Origin: Lineus longissimus
Lineage: Eukaryota; Nemertea; Pilidiophora; Heteronemertea; Lineidae
Length of the DNA stretch: 64,000 nucleotides
Reading direction: 5' to 3'
Assembly: GCF_910592395.1 (NCBI RefSeq)
Contig: NC_088312.1
Coordinates: forward strand, 18,049,292-18,113,291
Below, in pieces: positions 44,398 to 54,512 of the stretch; position 1 is the stretch's first letter; each line of letters opens with the position of its first letter. Below the pieces are notes generated by a model that saw only the letters and a list, made by a program, of their open reading frames with translations, did not search any database and was not told where the DNA came from. The translations under genes and the position numbers were made by a program.

Positions 44398-47300
44398 ATG
44401 CCTGTAGAAGAGAAGCGGAATTTCTACAAATGCCGAGGAAATTATGTGGGTTCAGGGGACATCCCAACATGGTCTACATTGGCAGAAGAAGGGAAGTTTG
44501 ACAAGACGAGTAAACGCAGGTACCAACCTAGTCCCAGTCTTAATGAGAAGGTTTCAGTTTGGCAAGGTGACATTACATGCCTGGAGGTGGATGCTGTCGT
44601 AAATGCCGCTAACAAATCTCTCTTAGGAGGTGGAGGAGTTGATGGGGCAATCCACTCAGCAGCGGGCCATCAACTTGTTGAGGAAACAGGGAAACTGGGT
44701 GGTTGCCACTGCGGAGATGCCAAGATAACGGGAGGATACAAGCTACCTGCCTCAAATATTCATACAGTCGGTCCAAAAGGCAAACATGAAGCTCAGCTAA
44801 GGAGTTGTTACTTCAGGTGTCTGGAGGTCATGAGAGCGAATGGGTTAAAAACACTCGCCTTTTCTTACATCTCGACTGGATTATATGGGTACCCCAGTGA
44901 AGAGGCTGCAGAATTTGCTTTGGAAGCGGTTAGAGGGTTTCTAGATCTACATGGAAACGAAATACAGCGGATTATCTTCTGTGTGTTTTCGCAAGAGGAT
45001 TACAAGCTATATTCCAAGTTGTTACCACAATTCTTTCCGGTAGACGATGCTTCCTATACTCGGAGACTCGAGTTGACTGGGATGGATGTTACAGAGTCTA
45101 GCCTTAATTCCAGAGATGATGGGGTATCAAACTCTACTTCTGAAGATGTCTCCACTGCAATGATGGAACCGACCGTTAGTAATGTACACACTGTGGGTAC
45201 TTCTCCTGACTCATCATTGATTCCAATTGCGTTGTGCCAAGATTCCTTCCAAGGAGCGTCCATGGTGTTGCCCTGCCAGCTGTTAGGGAAAGATGTCACA
45301 GCCCTTGTAGATCTGGGAGCGATGGTTACCGTGATGAGTAAAGATTTTTACGAGTCGCTACAGGAACCACCAACACTGAATGAGAAGGCTGAGCTGAGAG
45401 GAGCAGGAAATGATAAACCAATGGAAGCTCGAGTATGCAAGGGACAGTCCATCGTGATAGCGGGAGAGACATTCTCTCTGGACTTCTGCGTAGCTCCGAT
45501 CAGGGACGACCTTTTGCTAGGATTTGATTTCTTGGAACGACATGGAGCCCTGGTGGATGTTAGGAACAGCAACATATGTCTCGAGGGAATCAAAATTGCT
45601 GCGTCCATTGTCAGAGGAAATCAAAGAAAAAAGGATGTAATAGTCAGAAACGAGCGAGTTGGTAGTACATGTACTAACCCCGAAGTTGATGAGACGGTAC
45701 CAACCGATCGACCTCCGGATGTGGAGCCAGAACCAAAGGAAAAGCCGGCTCCGATCAAGAAGAACCCAAGAGGGAAGGCCTTTGTTAAAAATGTTCAAAC
45801 TTCAAGGAAGATAAATGTACCGCCCAACTCCGTTACCTTCATCGAGGCACATGTTATCCATCCAGTCCACAAGAACACGTGCGTGGTTTTCCAACCCAAG
45901 AACAACATCGAAGGGCTCCGGTTTCCCTCAGTGCTGACTAAAAACAAGCCGAAATTTTCTGTAAATGTTATCAATCTCACAGATCGGAGTATCAACATAC
46001 CAAAGGGAACTTTACTAGGGGACGTCTCGGAGGCCGATGAAATTATAGAGGATGACCCATATCTTGAACAGCTGTCGCCAGGGGGAAGTGGCGGTGCTTC
46101 GATCAATCGAACAGAGTCGGTGCCTGGAGATAAACCAGAGGAAGAAACAACAGATTGGGATGAGACACTGCCGGAACATTTGAAGGGTTTATATCAACGT
46201 TCCTGTACCGAATTGACGCCAGATCAGAAGCAGCAGGTGGGAAAACTCCTGTTTGATTTCCAAGACATTTTCTCAAAACATGATTTAGATACTGGATGTT
46301 TTGAAGAGATAGAACACTCAATCGATACGGGAGATCAGCGGCCAATTAAGCAGAGGATGCGGAAGACTCCGTTAGGATTTGAAAATGAGGAAGAGGGACA
46401 TCTAACCAAACTTCTCGATCATGAGATTATCACTCCGGCGAATTCAGCCTGGTCACCACCACCAGTCCTAGTGCGGAAACGGGATGGAAAAGTGAGATAC
46501 TGCCTGGATTACAGAGTCCTCAACTCCTGCACCAAGAAAGACTCATTTCCAATTCCGTCTGTGGATTTGTGCCTGGATACATTAGCAGGAAGTGAGTTCT
46601 TTAGCACTCTAGACCTCGCCTCTGGATACTACAACCTCAAAGTTAAGAAGGAGGATAGACATAAGACAGCGTTTGGGACAAAGTTCGGTACGTTCGAACA
46701 TATTCGTCTACCCTTCGGCCTTTGTAATGCACCGGCCACGTTTCAAAGAGCGATGGAGCTGATCCTGCGGGGTTTGACATGGAAGACAGTACTGGCCTAC
46801 CTAGATGACATTATAGTTCTAGGAAAGACGTTTGAGGACCATATGACGAACCTCCGAGAAGTCTTTGCCCGCCTGAGGAAGTACAACGTCAAGCTTAAAC
46901 CTAGCAAGTGTACGCTGTTCCAGCGAGAAGTCGATTTCCTGGGGAAGAACGTCAGCTCAGAGGGTGTCAAGATCAGCCCCAAGAAGATGGACGTGATTAG
47001 GTCTTGGCCGGTACCAAAGAGCGCGAAAGAGTTAGCCACGATAGTTGGGTACGCTAGCTATCATCGGAATTTCGTCCCCCACTTTGAAGAAAGAGTGCTC
47101 CCCTTCCGGAATCTGATTGCCGACAGCAAGAAGACGGGGGATTTCGGGTGGACCGAAGAGAAGCAACAGGCTTTTGAAGAGCTCAAGGAGATCCTTTCAT
47201 CGGCACCCTGCTTGGCATACCCTCTTCCACAGGGAAATTTTGTCCTTTATACAGATGCATCTAGCAACTCAATTGGAGCTGAACTCTCGCAGGTACAGGA

Positions 47301-48069
47301 TGGGGTAGAGCGAACAGTGGCCTATGCTAGCAATGTACTGGCAAAAGAGCAGCGTAACTATTGTACAACCAGGAGAGAACTGTTGGCGGTAATAAAGTTT
47401 ACCCGGCAGTTTAGGCATTATCTGATAGGCCGTCCTTTCATCCTACGTACCGACCACAGTAGTTTGGCATGGCTGATGAGATTCAAGGAGCCGCAGGGAC
47501 AGCTTGCCCGCTGGTTAGAAGAACTTCAGCAGTATAACATGACGATAGTTCACCGCTCTGGCCGATTGCACTCCAATGCTGATGCGTTGTCACGAATTCC
47601 AAGCGAACAGGAACCGTGTGATTGCTATCGAGCTGGTGTGGATCTTGAAAGCTTACCATGTGGAGGCTGTAGGTACTGCTCTAAGGCACATAAGGAATGG
47701 GATAGGTTCACCCAAGATGTGGATGATGTCGTTCCGTTAACTGTGAGGTCGGTTATGGTGAATTTGGTGGAGGACTCATCACAAGACAATGAGATGGACG
47801 TGCCAGTGAATCAGCAAAACTCTGTATTAGAAGATCCTGTACCAAAGGTTCAAGACGCCAATCAAAGTGAGGATCGCTGCACAGCAGAAGAAGAGAATAT
47901 ACCTTCTGATTCAGAACTTGATACAGACACATCAAGGCCCTCTGAGGTCAACTGGCTTGAACGTTACTCCTCTGAGGATTTGAGAGCAATGCAATCAAAA
48001 GATCCAGCGTTGGGAAAAATCATAAGCTGGTTGGAAAGGACAGACCCGAGTCAGCAGAATTGTATCTAA
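44398..48069 (+). CDS. Gypsy-1 Pol: MacroD-type macro domain, protease, reverse transcriptase, RNase H
   Basis: An uninterrupted 1223-codon frame. Residues about 49-211 are a full macro domain: GDIT (57-60), NAAN (69-72), GGGGVDGAIH (77-86), CGDAKITGGYKLP (105-117), IHTVGP (121-126) and ISTGLYGYP (158-166). The Asn, Asp and His residues used by MacroD-type hydrolases to bind and cleave ADP-ribose esters are all present. The leader (GDIPTWSTLAEEGKF) also looks MacroD-like. A retropepsin follows with LVDLGAMVTVMS, where Thr or Ser is expected after the Asp (D305-L-G), and LLLGFDFL. RT has RYCLDYRVLN, FSTLDLASGYYNLKV, LPFGLCNAP and AYLDDIIVLG (YLDD about residue 800). RNase H has LYTDAS, RRELLAV and RTDHSSLAW. 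A Cys cluster (CDCY, CGGCRYC) precedes the integrase, which is one base out of frame at 48060. Confidence 0.92.
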   Translation: MPVEEKRNFYKCRGNYVGSGDIPTWSTLAEEGKFDKTSKRRYQPSPSLNEKVSVWQGDITCLEVDAVVNAANKSLLGGGGVDGAIHSAAGHQLVEETGKLGGCHCGDAKITGGYKLPASNIHTVGPKGKHEAQLRSCYFRCLEVMRANGLKTLAFSYISTGLYGYPSEEAAEFALEAVRGFLDLHGNEIQRIIFCVFSQEDYKLYSKLLPQFFPVDDASYTRRLELTGMDVTESSLNSRDDGVSNSTSEDVSTAMMEPTVSNVHTVGTSPDSSLIPIALCQDSFQGASMVLPCQLLGKDVTALVDLGAMVTVMSKDFYESLQEPPTLNEKAELRGAGNDKPMEARVCKGQSIVIAGETFSLDFCVAPIRDDLLLGFDFLERHGALVDVRNSNICLEGIKIAASIVRGNQRKKDVIVRNERVGSTCTNPEVDETVPTDRPPDVEPEPKEKPAPIKKNPRGKAFVKNVQTSRKINVPPNSVTFIEAHVIHPVHKNTCVVFQPKNNIEGLRFPSVLTKNKPKFSVNVINLTDRSINIPKGTLLGDVSEADEIIEDDPYLEQLSPGGSGGASINRTESVPGDKPEEETTDWDETLPEHLKGLYQRSCTELTPDQKQQVGKLLFDFQDIFSKHDLDTGCFEEIEHSIDTGDQRPIKQRMRKTPLGFENEEEGHLTKLLDHEIITPANSAWSPPPVLVRKRDGKVRYCLDYRVLNSCTKKDSFPIPSVDLCLDTLAGSEFFSTLDLASGYYNLKVKKEDRHKTAFGTKFGTFEHIRLPFGLCNAPATFQRAMELILRGLTWKTVLAYLDDIIVLGKTFEDHMTNLREVFARLRKYNVKLKPSKCTLFQREVDFLGKNVSSEGVKISPKKMDVIRSWPVPKSAKELATIVGYASYHRNFVPHFEERVLPFRNLIADSKKTGDFGWTEEKQQAFEELKEILSSAPCLAYPLPQGNFVLYTDASSNSIGAELSQVQDGVERTVAYASNVLAKEQRNYCTTRRELLAVIKFTRQFRHYLIGRPFILRTDHSSLAWLMRFKEPQGQLARWLEELQQYNMTIVHRSGRLHSNADALSRIPSEQEPCDCYRAGVDLESLPCGGCRYCSKAHKEWDRFTQDVDDVVPLTVRSVMVNLVEDSSQDNEMDVPVNQQNSVLEDPVPKVQDANQSEDRCTAEEENIPSDSELDTDTSRPSEVNWLERYSSEDLRAMQSKDPALGKIISWLERTDPSQQNCI

Positions 48070-48969
48070 CTTCGCCCGAGGTCAAGGCGCTGTGGTTGAA
48101 GAAGAATCTGCTTGAGATCCATGATGGTGTATTATATCACGCCTGGATTCAGGACCCTGTTTCAAGGAAGTTGTTGGTGGTGCCAGGTAGTCTGCGTGCA
48201 GAAGTCCTTTCCTGGTGCCATGACTCACGTGTGGCTGGACATCTGGGGAGGGATAAGACTCGGAGCAGAGTCCGACAGTCCTTCTACTGGTATAAGATGA
48301 ACATGGAGATAGATGATTATGTTCAGACTTGTGCCATTTGTAATAGATATAAAAGGAGTAACCAGAGGAAAGCCTCACTGAGAAAAAATCATGCAGGATA
48401 TCCCATGGAACGAGTCCACATTGACATTTTGGGCCCATTTACCCCCAGCGATCGCAACAATGTTTATATATTAAGCATGATCGATCAGTTCACCAAGTGG
48501 GTGGAGTGTGAGCCATTGCCGGAACAGACAGCGGCACTTGTAGCTGAAGGGTTCTTGAAAAAGTTTATTACCACCTTTGGATGCCCTTTAAGTATCCATT
48601 CCGATCAAGGGGCCCAGTTTGAAAGCCGGTTGTTTCAGGAACTCTGCAAGTTGTTGGAAGTAACAAAAACCCGTACAACGCCATACCACCCTTCTGGGAA
48701 CGGCCAGGTGGAGCGTTACAACAGGGTACTCCTACAAATGATCCGGTGTTTCATAGAGGATAACGTAACCACATGGATGAAGAGTTACCATATCTAACCA
48801 TGGCGCTGCATGCTACTGTACATAAACAGACTCACTTCACTCCCAATCGGATGATGCTCGGAAGAGAGGTCCTTCTCCCACTAGACGTGATGCTGGGTAC
48901 GATTCCGCCAGAATGGAAGCTGCCAAACAAATGGGTACAAGAATTGGAGAAACATCTTTCAAGGACACA
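48062..48969 (+). pseudogene. Gypsy-1 integrase, N-terminal and catalytic domains
   Basis: Follows pol after a one-base shift near 48060 and continues in two frames (48060-48797, then from about 48773). The zinc domain is WCHDSRVAGHLGRDK...CAICNRYK (HHCC). The catalytic Asp-Asp-Glu is complete: HIDILGP, IHSDQGAQFE and NGQVERYN. A second one-base shift near 48772 leads into EELPYLTMALHATVHKQTHF and MMLGREVLLPLD. The frame breaks off at LEKHLSRTH where the LTR of Gypsy-2 begins (48970). The C-terminal part is found at 53131. In Gypsy elements integrase joins the cDNA to host DNA. Confidence 0.88.
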
Positions 48970-49149
48970 TGTTACGTATTTTAAAGATACACCAATTTGC
49001 CTACGACAATAACAACTAATGTTTTCATGATTGCTAAATAAGTACCACGCACAATGCTGATTGATGTGATTTCAAGTAGCTGATCAAAATATACGATTTA
49101 TGTTGAATTCAGAGTCGCCCAACTCAATTCATCACCCAAGCATGAAACA
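48970..49149 (+). repeat. 5' LTR of Gypsy-2
   Basis: Starts TGTTACGTATTTTAAAG, ends GCATGAAACA and is immediately followed by a TGG-type primer-binding site. It begins precisely where Gypsy-1 integrase similarity stops. No second copy is available to confirm the ends. Confidence 0.65.
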
Positions 49150-49167
49150 TGGTGTCAGAGTACACGA
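49150..49167 (+). promoter_or_regulatory. tRNA primer-binding site of Gypsy-2
   Basis: TGGTGTCAGAGTACACGA directly after the LTR end CA. TGGTGTCAGA-type sites prime minus-strand DNA synthesis in many Gypsy elements; the tRNA used is not assigned. Confidence 0.6.
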
Positions 49168-49287
49168 ACTGAACAAGCCCGCTGCACAGTGCATTGCATA
49201 AATACTGCAAAAAAATTCGCGTTGTAGTGACGTTATACCAGCCACGCTGAATTCGCACTACTGTAAAGCACACGCTGTCCCGTCAAG

Positions 49288-49690
49288 ATGGCTGATCCAG
49301 CTCCTGCCCCCGGCCCTGCTGCTGCCGTTGCTGTGCCTCCTGCAGGGTTTGTACCGACAAACCTACCACTCCCTGACAAGTTGGAACTACAGGAAGGAGA
49401 TATTGCCAAGAATTGGAAGCGATGGTTGAAAGATTTTAACAATTATTTGATCACTGCCAGACTACAAGATGAGAAACCAGAATACAAGCTTGCCCTGATG
49501 GAATCCACAATTGGTAGAGATGCATGCCAGTTGATTGAAGGTTTTTCCTACGAAGATCCTGCCCATGCCAAGGAGTTGAAAGTCATTTTCGACAAGCTTG
49601 AAGCTCATTGCATTGGTCAATTGAATGAAACTTATGAACGTTTTCAATTCAATTCGCGCACACAGAAGGATGATGAAAGCATTATGTTTA
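49288..49690 (+). pseudogene. Gypsy-2 gag, N-terminal part (one-base deletion at its end)
   Basis: Starts MADPAPAPGPAAAVAVPPAG, then DKLELQEGDIAKNWKRWLKD, typical of short Gag proteins of the Mag lineage. A one-base loss near 49683 shifts the reading frame; the other frame continues without interruption as a capsid (LRRLAKTCNFGTLEESLIRD) and then into pol. In intact relatives gag and pol are one open frame. The Ala/Pro-rich start and ATG context make 49288 the natural start. Confidence 0.82.
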
Positions 49691-52600
49691 TGTCGCCGCA
49701 CTACGCCGCCTAGCCAAAACATGCAACTTTGGTACACTTGAGGAATCGCTCATTCGAGACCGCTTAGTCACAGGAATCACAGATTCACGCTTGAGAAAGA
49801 AACTTTTGCAAGATGCAAAACTGACATTAGAATCCGCAATACATACTTGCCGCGCGTTTACTACAACCGAGAAGCATGTCAAGCAAATATGTCATGATTC
49901 CGTGCACATGATGAAGAAAGGACAATCGCAATCGCACTCAAAAGACTGTAAATACTGTGGTAGAAAGCATCAATTTGGTACACAACATTGCCCAGCATAT
50001 GGAAAGGAATGTTCGAAATGCCATGGGGTCAACCACTTTGCATCAGTCTGCCTGAGCAAGAAGAAGTATACACAAGCTGCATACAAGCCGAAACATGACT
50101 ATGAAGACTTGCCCGGAAAGAAAGGGAAACCTACGGAGAAACGTGGAGGAAGTCGGAAAGGTCACAGAGGGAAACAGAAGCTACACGCGATGGAGCATTA
50201 TGCCCAGGAATCTGCCAACAGTACAGATGACGAGGATGATTATCTCCTATCGATGAACGATAAACAGGACTTTCCTAAGAAATTATTCGCAAAGCTGAAA
50301 TTGGGAATGCCTGGTGTTTCAATAAGATTCCAGATTGACAGTGGATCGACTGTCAATGTGTTGCTCCTCGATCAATACAAGCGCATTTTCAAAGATGACG
50401 ACCTCCAGTTCCTAGAGAAAACCAACCCGCTGTCAATGTTTAATAAAACAGAGATACGCCCAGAAGGGAAGAGACATGTCATGGTTATGAATCCGAAGAA
50501 TAGCCGCCGCTACAGAATAGAGATTATCGTCGTACCGGAAGGTATACCCATCCTAGGTGCCCAATCCGCGCTGGGGATGAAACTGATTAAGATCAATAAA
50601 GACAACATAATGCAGATGTCTACTCAGAATGGCGAAATACCCGAAGAAGTCCAAGAGATTCTCGACAAATACAAGGACGTCTTCGAAGGTGAAGGTCACC
50701 TTGAACACAAGCTCCACCTAGAGGTCGATCCAGCAGTAAAGCCAGTCAAGCTTCCTGTCCGAAAGTTGCCACTTTCCGTCCGAGATAAGCTGAAGTCAGA
50801 ATTAGACAGACTCGAGAAGCTGAAAATCATCGCGCCTGTTGATAAGCCAACAGATTGGGTGTCCTCTATGGTAGCTGTAACGAAGCCTAATGGAATGATA
50901 CGCCTATGCCTGGATCTAAAACCATTGAATAAAGCATTGAAGAGGAACCACACGTACTTGCCAATGATTGATGATATCCTACCAGACCTGAAAGACGCTA
51001 ACGTATTTTCCGTTGCCGATGCCAGAAACGGATACTGGCATGTAGAATTAGACGAGGAATCAAGCTATCTAACCACTTTTTCTACTTTTTATGGTCGTCG
51101 GAGATGGTTAAGAATGCCGTTTGGAATCTCCCCTGCAAGTGAAGAGTTCCACAATCGCCTGAAAGAAGCACTAGATGGTTTGCCAGGAATAGCAGCTATT
51201 CATGATGATATCCTCATCTATGGAAAAGATGAAACCGACCATGATCGCCACTTAGAAGCCCTGCTACAACGATGCCGTGAGAAAGGGATAAAGCTGAATA
51301 GAGACAAGCTAAAAGTCCGCCTAAATGCCGTGCCGTTCATGGGTCACATACTCACTGACCAAGGTCTGAAGATGGACCCAAGCAAGCTAGAAGCCATTCG
51401 AAAGATGCCAGCCCCGCAAGACAAGCAAGGAGTTAGACGCCTATTAGGAATGATCAACTACCTTCAGAAGTTCGCCCCGATAGCTGAACTAACTTTGCCG
51501 CTTAGAGACTTGATAAAGAATGAAACCGAGTTCACCTGGTGTGAAGACATCCATGGGAAAGCACTCGAGAAGATTAAAGATGCACTTAGTACACCGCCTG
51601 TACTCGCCTACTTCGATCCAGCGAAGCCCACCACGATCCAATGCGACGTGAGTATGTCAGGATTAGGAGCCTCGTTGATGCAACAAGGACAACCTATCGC
51701 GTATGCCTCCCGCTCGATAACAGAGACTGAAACTAATTATGCGCAAATAGAAAAAGAGTTACTCGCGATAGTATACGCCGTCGAACGTTTCCATACCTAC
51801 GTATATGGTAGAAGGATAACAGTAGAATCCGACCACAAACCGTTGGAATCCATCCTAAAGAAGAACCTGACATCCGCTCCCAAACGTCTTCAACGAATGA
51901 TGCTACGCCTACAGCACTACGATTTTGAAGTCGTCTACAAGAAAGGAACCGAGATGCATCTTGCCGATACATTGAGCCGAGCCTACCTCGAGACAACAAA
52001 TGGAGATGAAGCCTTCGAAGCAGTACACCAAATCGACTATGTCCCTATGTCGATTGAACGCCAAGAAACTATCCGTAACGCAACCAGCGAAGATCCAGCC
52101 ATGAAGACACTTGCCAACAGCATACGTAACGGATGGCCTGAAACCAAAGACACTGTCCCGTATGCTGTCCGTGATTACTACAACTTTCGTGACGAGATGA
52201 GTGTCCAAGATGGTTACATCTTCAAAGGTCATCGCCTGGTTGTTCCAGAGAAATGCCGTCCCGAGATCATCAAACGTATCCACAGCAGTCACATCGGTCT
52301 ACAAGGTTGCCTGAGAAGAGCCCGAGAATGCGTCTATTGGCCCAGATTATTCAATGATCTGAAAGCCTTAGCTGATAGATGCGAAACCTGCAGCACGTTC
52401 CAGGCCAAGCAGCCGAAAGAGACAATGGTACCCCACCAGACCCCTACTCGTCCTTGGGAACTGGTAGCCTGCGATCTATTCCACTGTGATGACCAAGACT
52501 ACCTCGTCCTCACAGACTACTACTCCGATTTCATCGAAGTCGATCGCCTGCAGAACAAGAAAGCGCCAGAAGTCATTGGTAAACTGAAAGCCCATTATGC

Positions 52601-53130
52601 CCGCCATGGTTTGCCAACTGAAGTGATGACAGACAATGGTCCGCCGTACGACTCCCAGAAGTTCAAAGATTTCGCCAAGCAGTACGATTTCAAGCATGTT
52701 ACCAGCTCTCCTCATTACCCACAGTCAAATGGTAAGAGTGAGAGTGCCGTAAAAGTCGCTAAGAAGATCCTGAAGAAAGCCCATCGATCCGGTGAAGACC
52801 CGTACCTAGCCCTCCTTGCCCAGCGAAATACGCCAACTGAGAACGTCGGATTGTCACCTGTCCAAAGATTGTTTGGAAGAAGAAATCGCACAACACTGCC
52901 TGTTCACAAACACTTGCTCAAACCACAAGCTCCAAACGACAAAGATGTCCAACATCGCTTAGGAACGAGACAAGACAAGAAAGCCAAATACTACAATCCG
53001 CACACCAAAGACCTGCCACCACTGAAGCAGGGAGACGTTGTCAGAATCCAGCCAACTGACAAAGGCCGTACTAAATGGGAGAAAGCCATTGTGAAAGAGA
53101 AAATTGCCACACGCTCATACAACGTCGAAA
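49691..53130 (+). CDS. Gypsy-2 Gag C-terminus and Pol polyprotein (protease, RT, RNase H, integrase)
   Basis: One open frame with its first in-frame ATG at 49791. Zinc knuckles: CKYCGRKHQFGTQHCPAYG and CSKCHGVNHFASVC. Protease: FQIDSGSTVNVLL (DSG). RT: IRLCLDLKPLN, SVADARNGYWHVELD, RMPFGISPASEEF and AAIHDDILIYG, with HDD in place of the more usual Y-x-DD as often seen in this lineage. RNase H: TIQCDVSMSGLG, QIEKELLAIVYA and VESDHKPLESI. Integrase: zinc residues in IHSSHIGLQG and CETCSTFQ; catalytic Asp in ACDLFHCDDQ, Asp in VMTDNGPPYD and Glu in QSNGKSESAV. No chromodomain. Only the end of integrase and the 3' LTR are missing; the last codons up to 53168 belong to Gypsy-1 sequence. Confidence 0.9.
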
Positions 53131-53685
53131 AAGGACTACGATGTCCGGGCCAAGGAAGGAAAGTTTGATCCTGGAGACGTGGTGTACAAGTTGAGCGAGG
53201 CGGTGAAGACTGGAATAAGCAGGAAATTGTGTCCTCCGTGGCGTGGCCCATTTCTGGTTGTAGGAGCCCGTCCGCCAGTGTACAAGGAAGGGGATCCAAA
53301 GCGCAAAGTATATGTACATCATGACAAGCTGAAACTGTGTCACGACAGATCTCTGCCAATTTGGTTGAAAAGGGCACGTCATGAGTTCTTCGAGGCTGAA
53401 GATGGAAGGGTAAGTGATCGGGATCAGGGTCCTGCAGATCCTAAGGTACCTGGGGCAGGTGCGGTAAATGTACCGGAGCCTAGGGAACAACTTGAGCCGA
53501 CGAAGGAAGCAGATGTTGCTGACGGAATGCCTGCAGAACTAGTACCGGTAGCCACTGAAGAGAGAGATCATCCTTATGATTTCTTGGAGGTAGAGGAGTT
53601 GGCAAACCTTTTCAAGGAAGAACGGTTTACCAAAAGTGGCCGGCGACAGCGGGATCCGGCGTGGATGAAGGACTACATAGTTTAA
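53131..53685 (+). pseudogene. Gypsy-1 integrase C-terminus, separated by Gypsy-2
   Basis: The frame KKDYDVRAKEGKFDPGDVVY-KL is the typical post-catalytic segment of Gypsy integrases. SRKLCPPWRGPFLVVG is a GPY/F module and HHDKLKLCHDR follows. The tail has an acidic/Pro region and ends TKSGRRQRDPAWMKDYIV, a common final motif of Gypsy Pol. It fits the missing end of the integrase broken at 48969. Confidence 0.85.
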
Positions 53686-53930
53686 GGACTCTCTGTGTTC
53701 GGGGTTGAGGAGTTCTTACTTCTTCCTCGTACATATGATATATTACAACTATGTAGTTCTTGTATTTGGATTCTCTGTGGACGAAGGACTGCACAGTTAA
53801 GGACTCTCTGTGTTCGATGTTGAGGAGTTCTTACTTCTTCCTCGTACATATGATATATTACAACTATGTAGTTCGTGTATCTCTGTGTCAACTGGTTGAG
53901 GAGTCATTACTTCTCCCAGGTATCATATGA
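53661..53930. repeat. 116-bp tandem duplication after Gypsy-1 pol
   Basis: GTGGATGAAGGACTACATAG (53661) recurs as GTGGACGAAGGACTGCACAG at 53777, with the following 90 bp nearly identical (GGACTCTCTGTGTTCG, CATATGATATATTACAACTA). A third, partial copy extends to about 53930. The first unit overlaps the last codons of pol. Confidence 0.85.
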
Positions 53931-54192
53931 AATTTGTGTATCTTCTGATATTGGGAATTCGTTAACCATGTTACCTGTAAATATTCAAAACGGTTTGGAA
54001 ATACTCTAGTTTCGTCTTTCTAAGGTACCTTCATTAAGCCCAGGTTAGCCCGCCTCCAACATACAGGGCAAACACCATCTGGAACATGATTGGATGGCGC
54101 CGGGCAAGGCAGGGGAGTATAATGAAGTTCATCGGTGTAACTGACACATTTCTCGACGGGTCGCGTAATTGATCAGATTGTCCATAGTCAAA

Positions 54193-54356
54193 AGGCCTTT
54201 TTACATGGTGCGGGTTCGAAACGGATCGAGGAAGGTTCGGATATTTTCTACACGCACAAATGAGCCTTTGGTCATTGTGGCCAGTTTCTATCAGCGTGCA
54301 AAAAATAAGCAAACCTTCCTCGATCCGGTTCGAACCCGCACCGTGCTAAAAGGCCT
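54193..54356. mobile_element. Foldback MITE (164 bp) inside the pogo element
   Basis: AGGCCTTTTTACATGGTGCG, continuing through GGTTCGAAACGGATCGAGGA (54193-54237), is inverted at 54312-54356 with a few mismatches. The right arm contains CGGTTCGAACCCG, which resembles a tRNA T-arm or pol III B box, but no tRNA fold is completed. Confidence 0.7.
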
Positions 54357-54512
54357 AATATGACGAAACATGAAATGAATATCCCTTTGATGATCAGGCT
54401 TATCGACTGATTCAGTTGAAGGAAAGTGTCATTATACGTACAGGATGGTTCAAAAAAATGTTCACGTTCGAATCGGAAAAATCCGTACAACCAATGCAGA
54501 GTCGCAATAAAT

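Larger units (their letters stand above)
48970..53130 (+). mobile_element. Gypsy-2 (Mag/Steamer-like lineage), nested in Gypsy-1, 3' truncated
   Basis: A 180-bp 5' LTR (48970-49149), a primer-binding site and a gag-pol frame follow in order. At 53130 Gypsy-2 integrase text (ATRSYNVE) ends and Gypsy-1 integrase text (KKDYDVRAKEGKF) starts within one codon, so the Gypsy-2 3' LTR and some Gypsy-1 sequence between LSRTH and KKDYD have been deleted together. The RT and integrase motifs differ clearly from Gypsy-1, so it is a separate lineage. Confidence 0.88.

Noticed and set aside
45054-47039. Minus-strand ORFs of 80-103 codons across the macro-Gypsy pol
   Set aside because: Antisense shadows of the 1223-codon frame; no domains.
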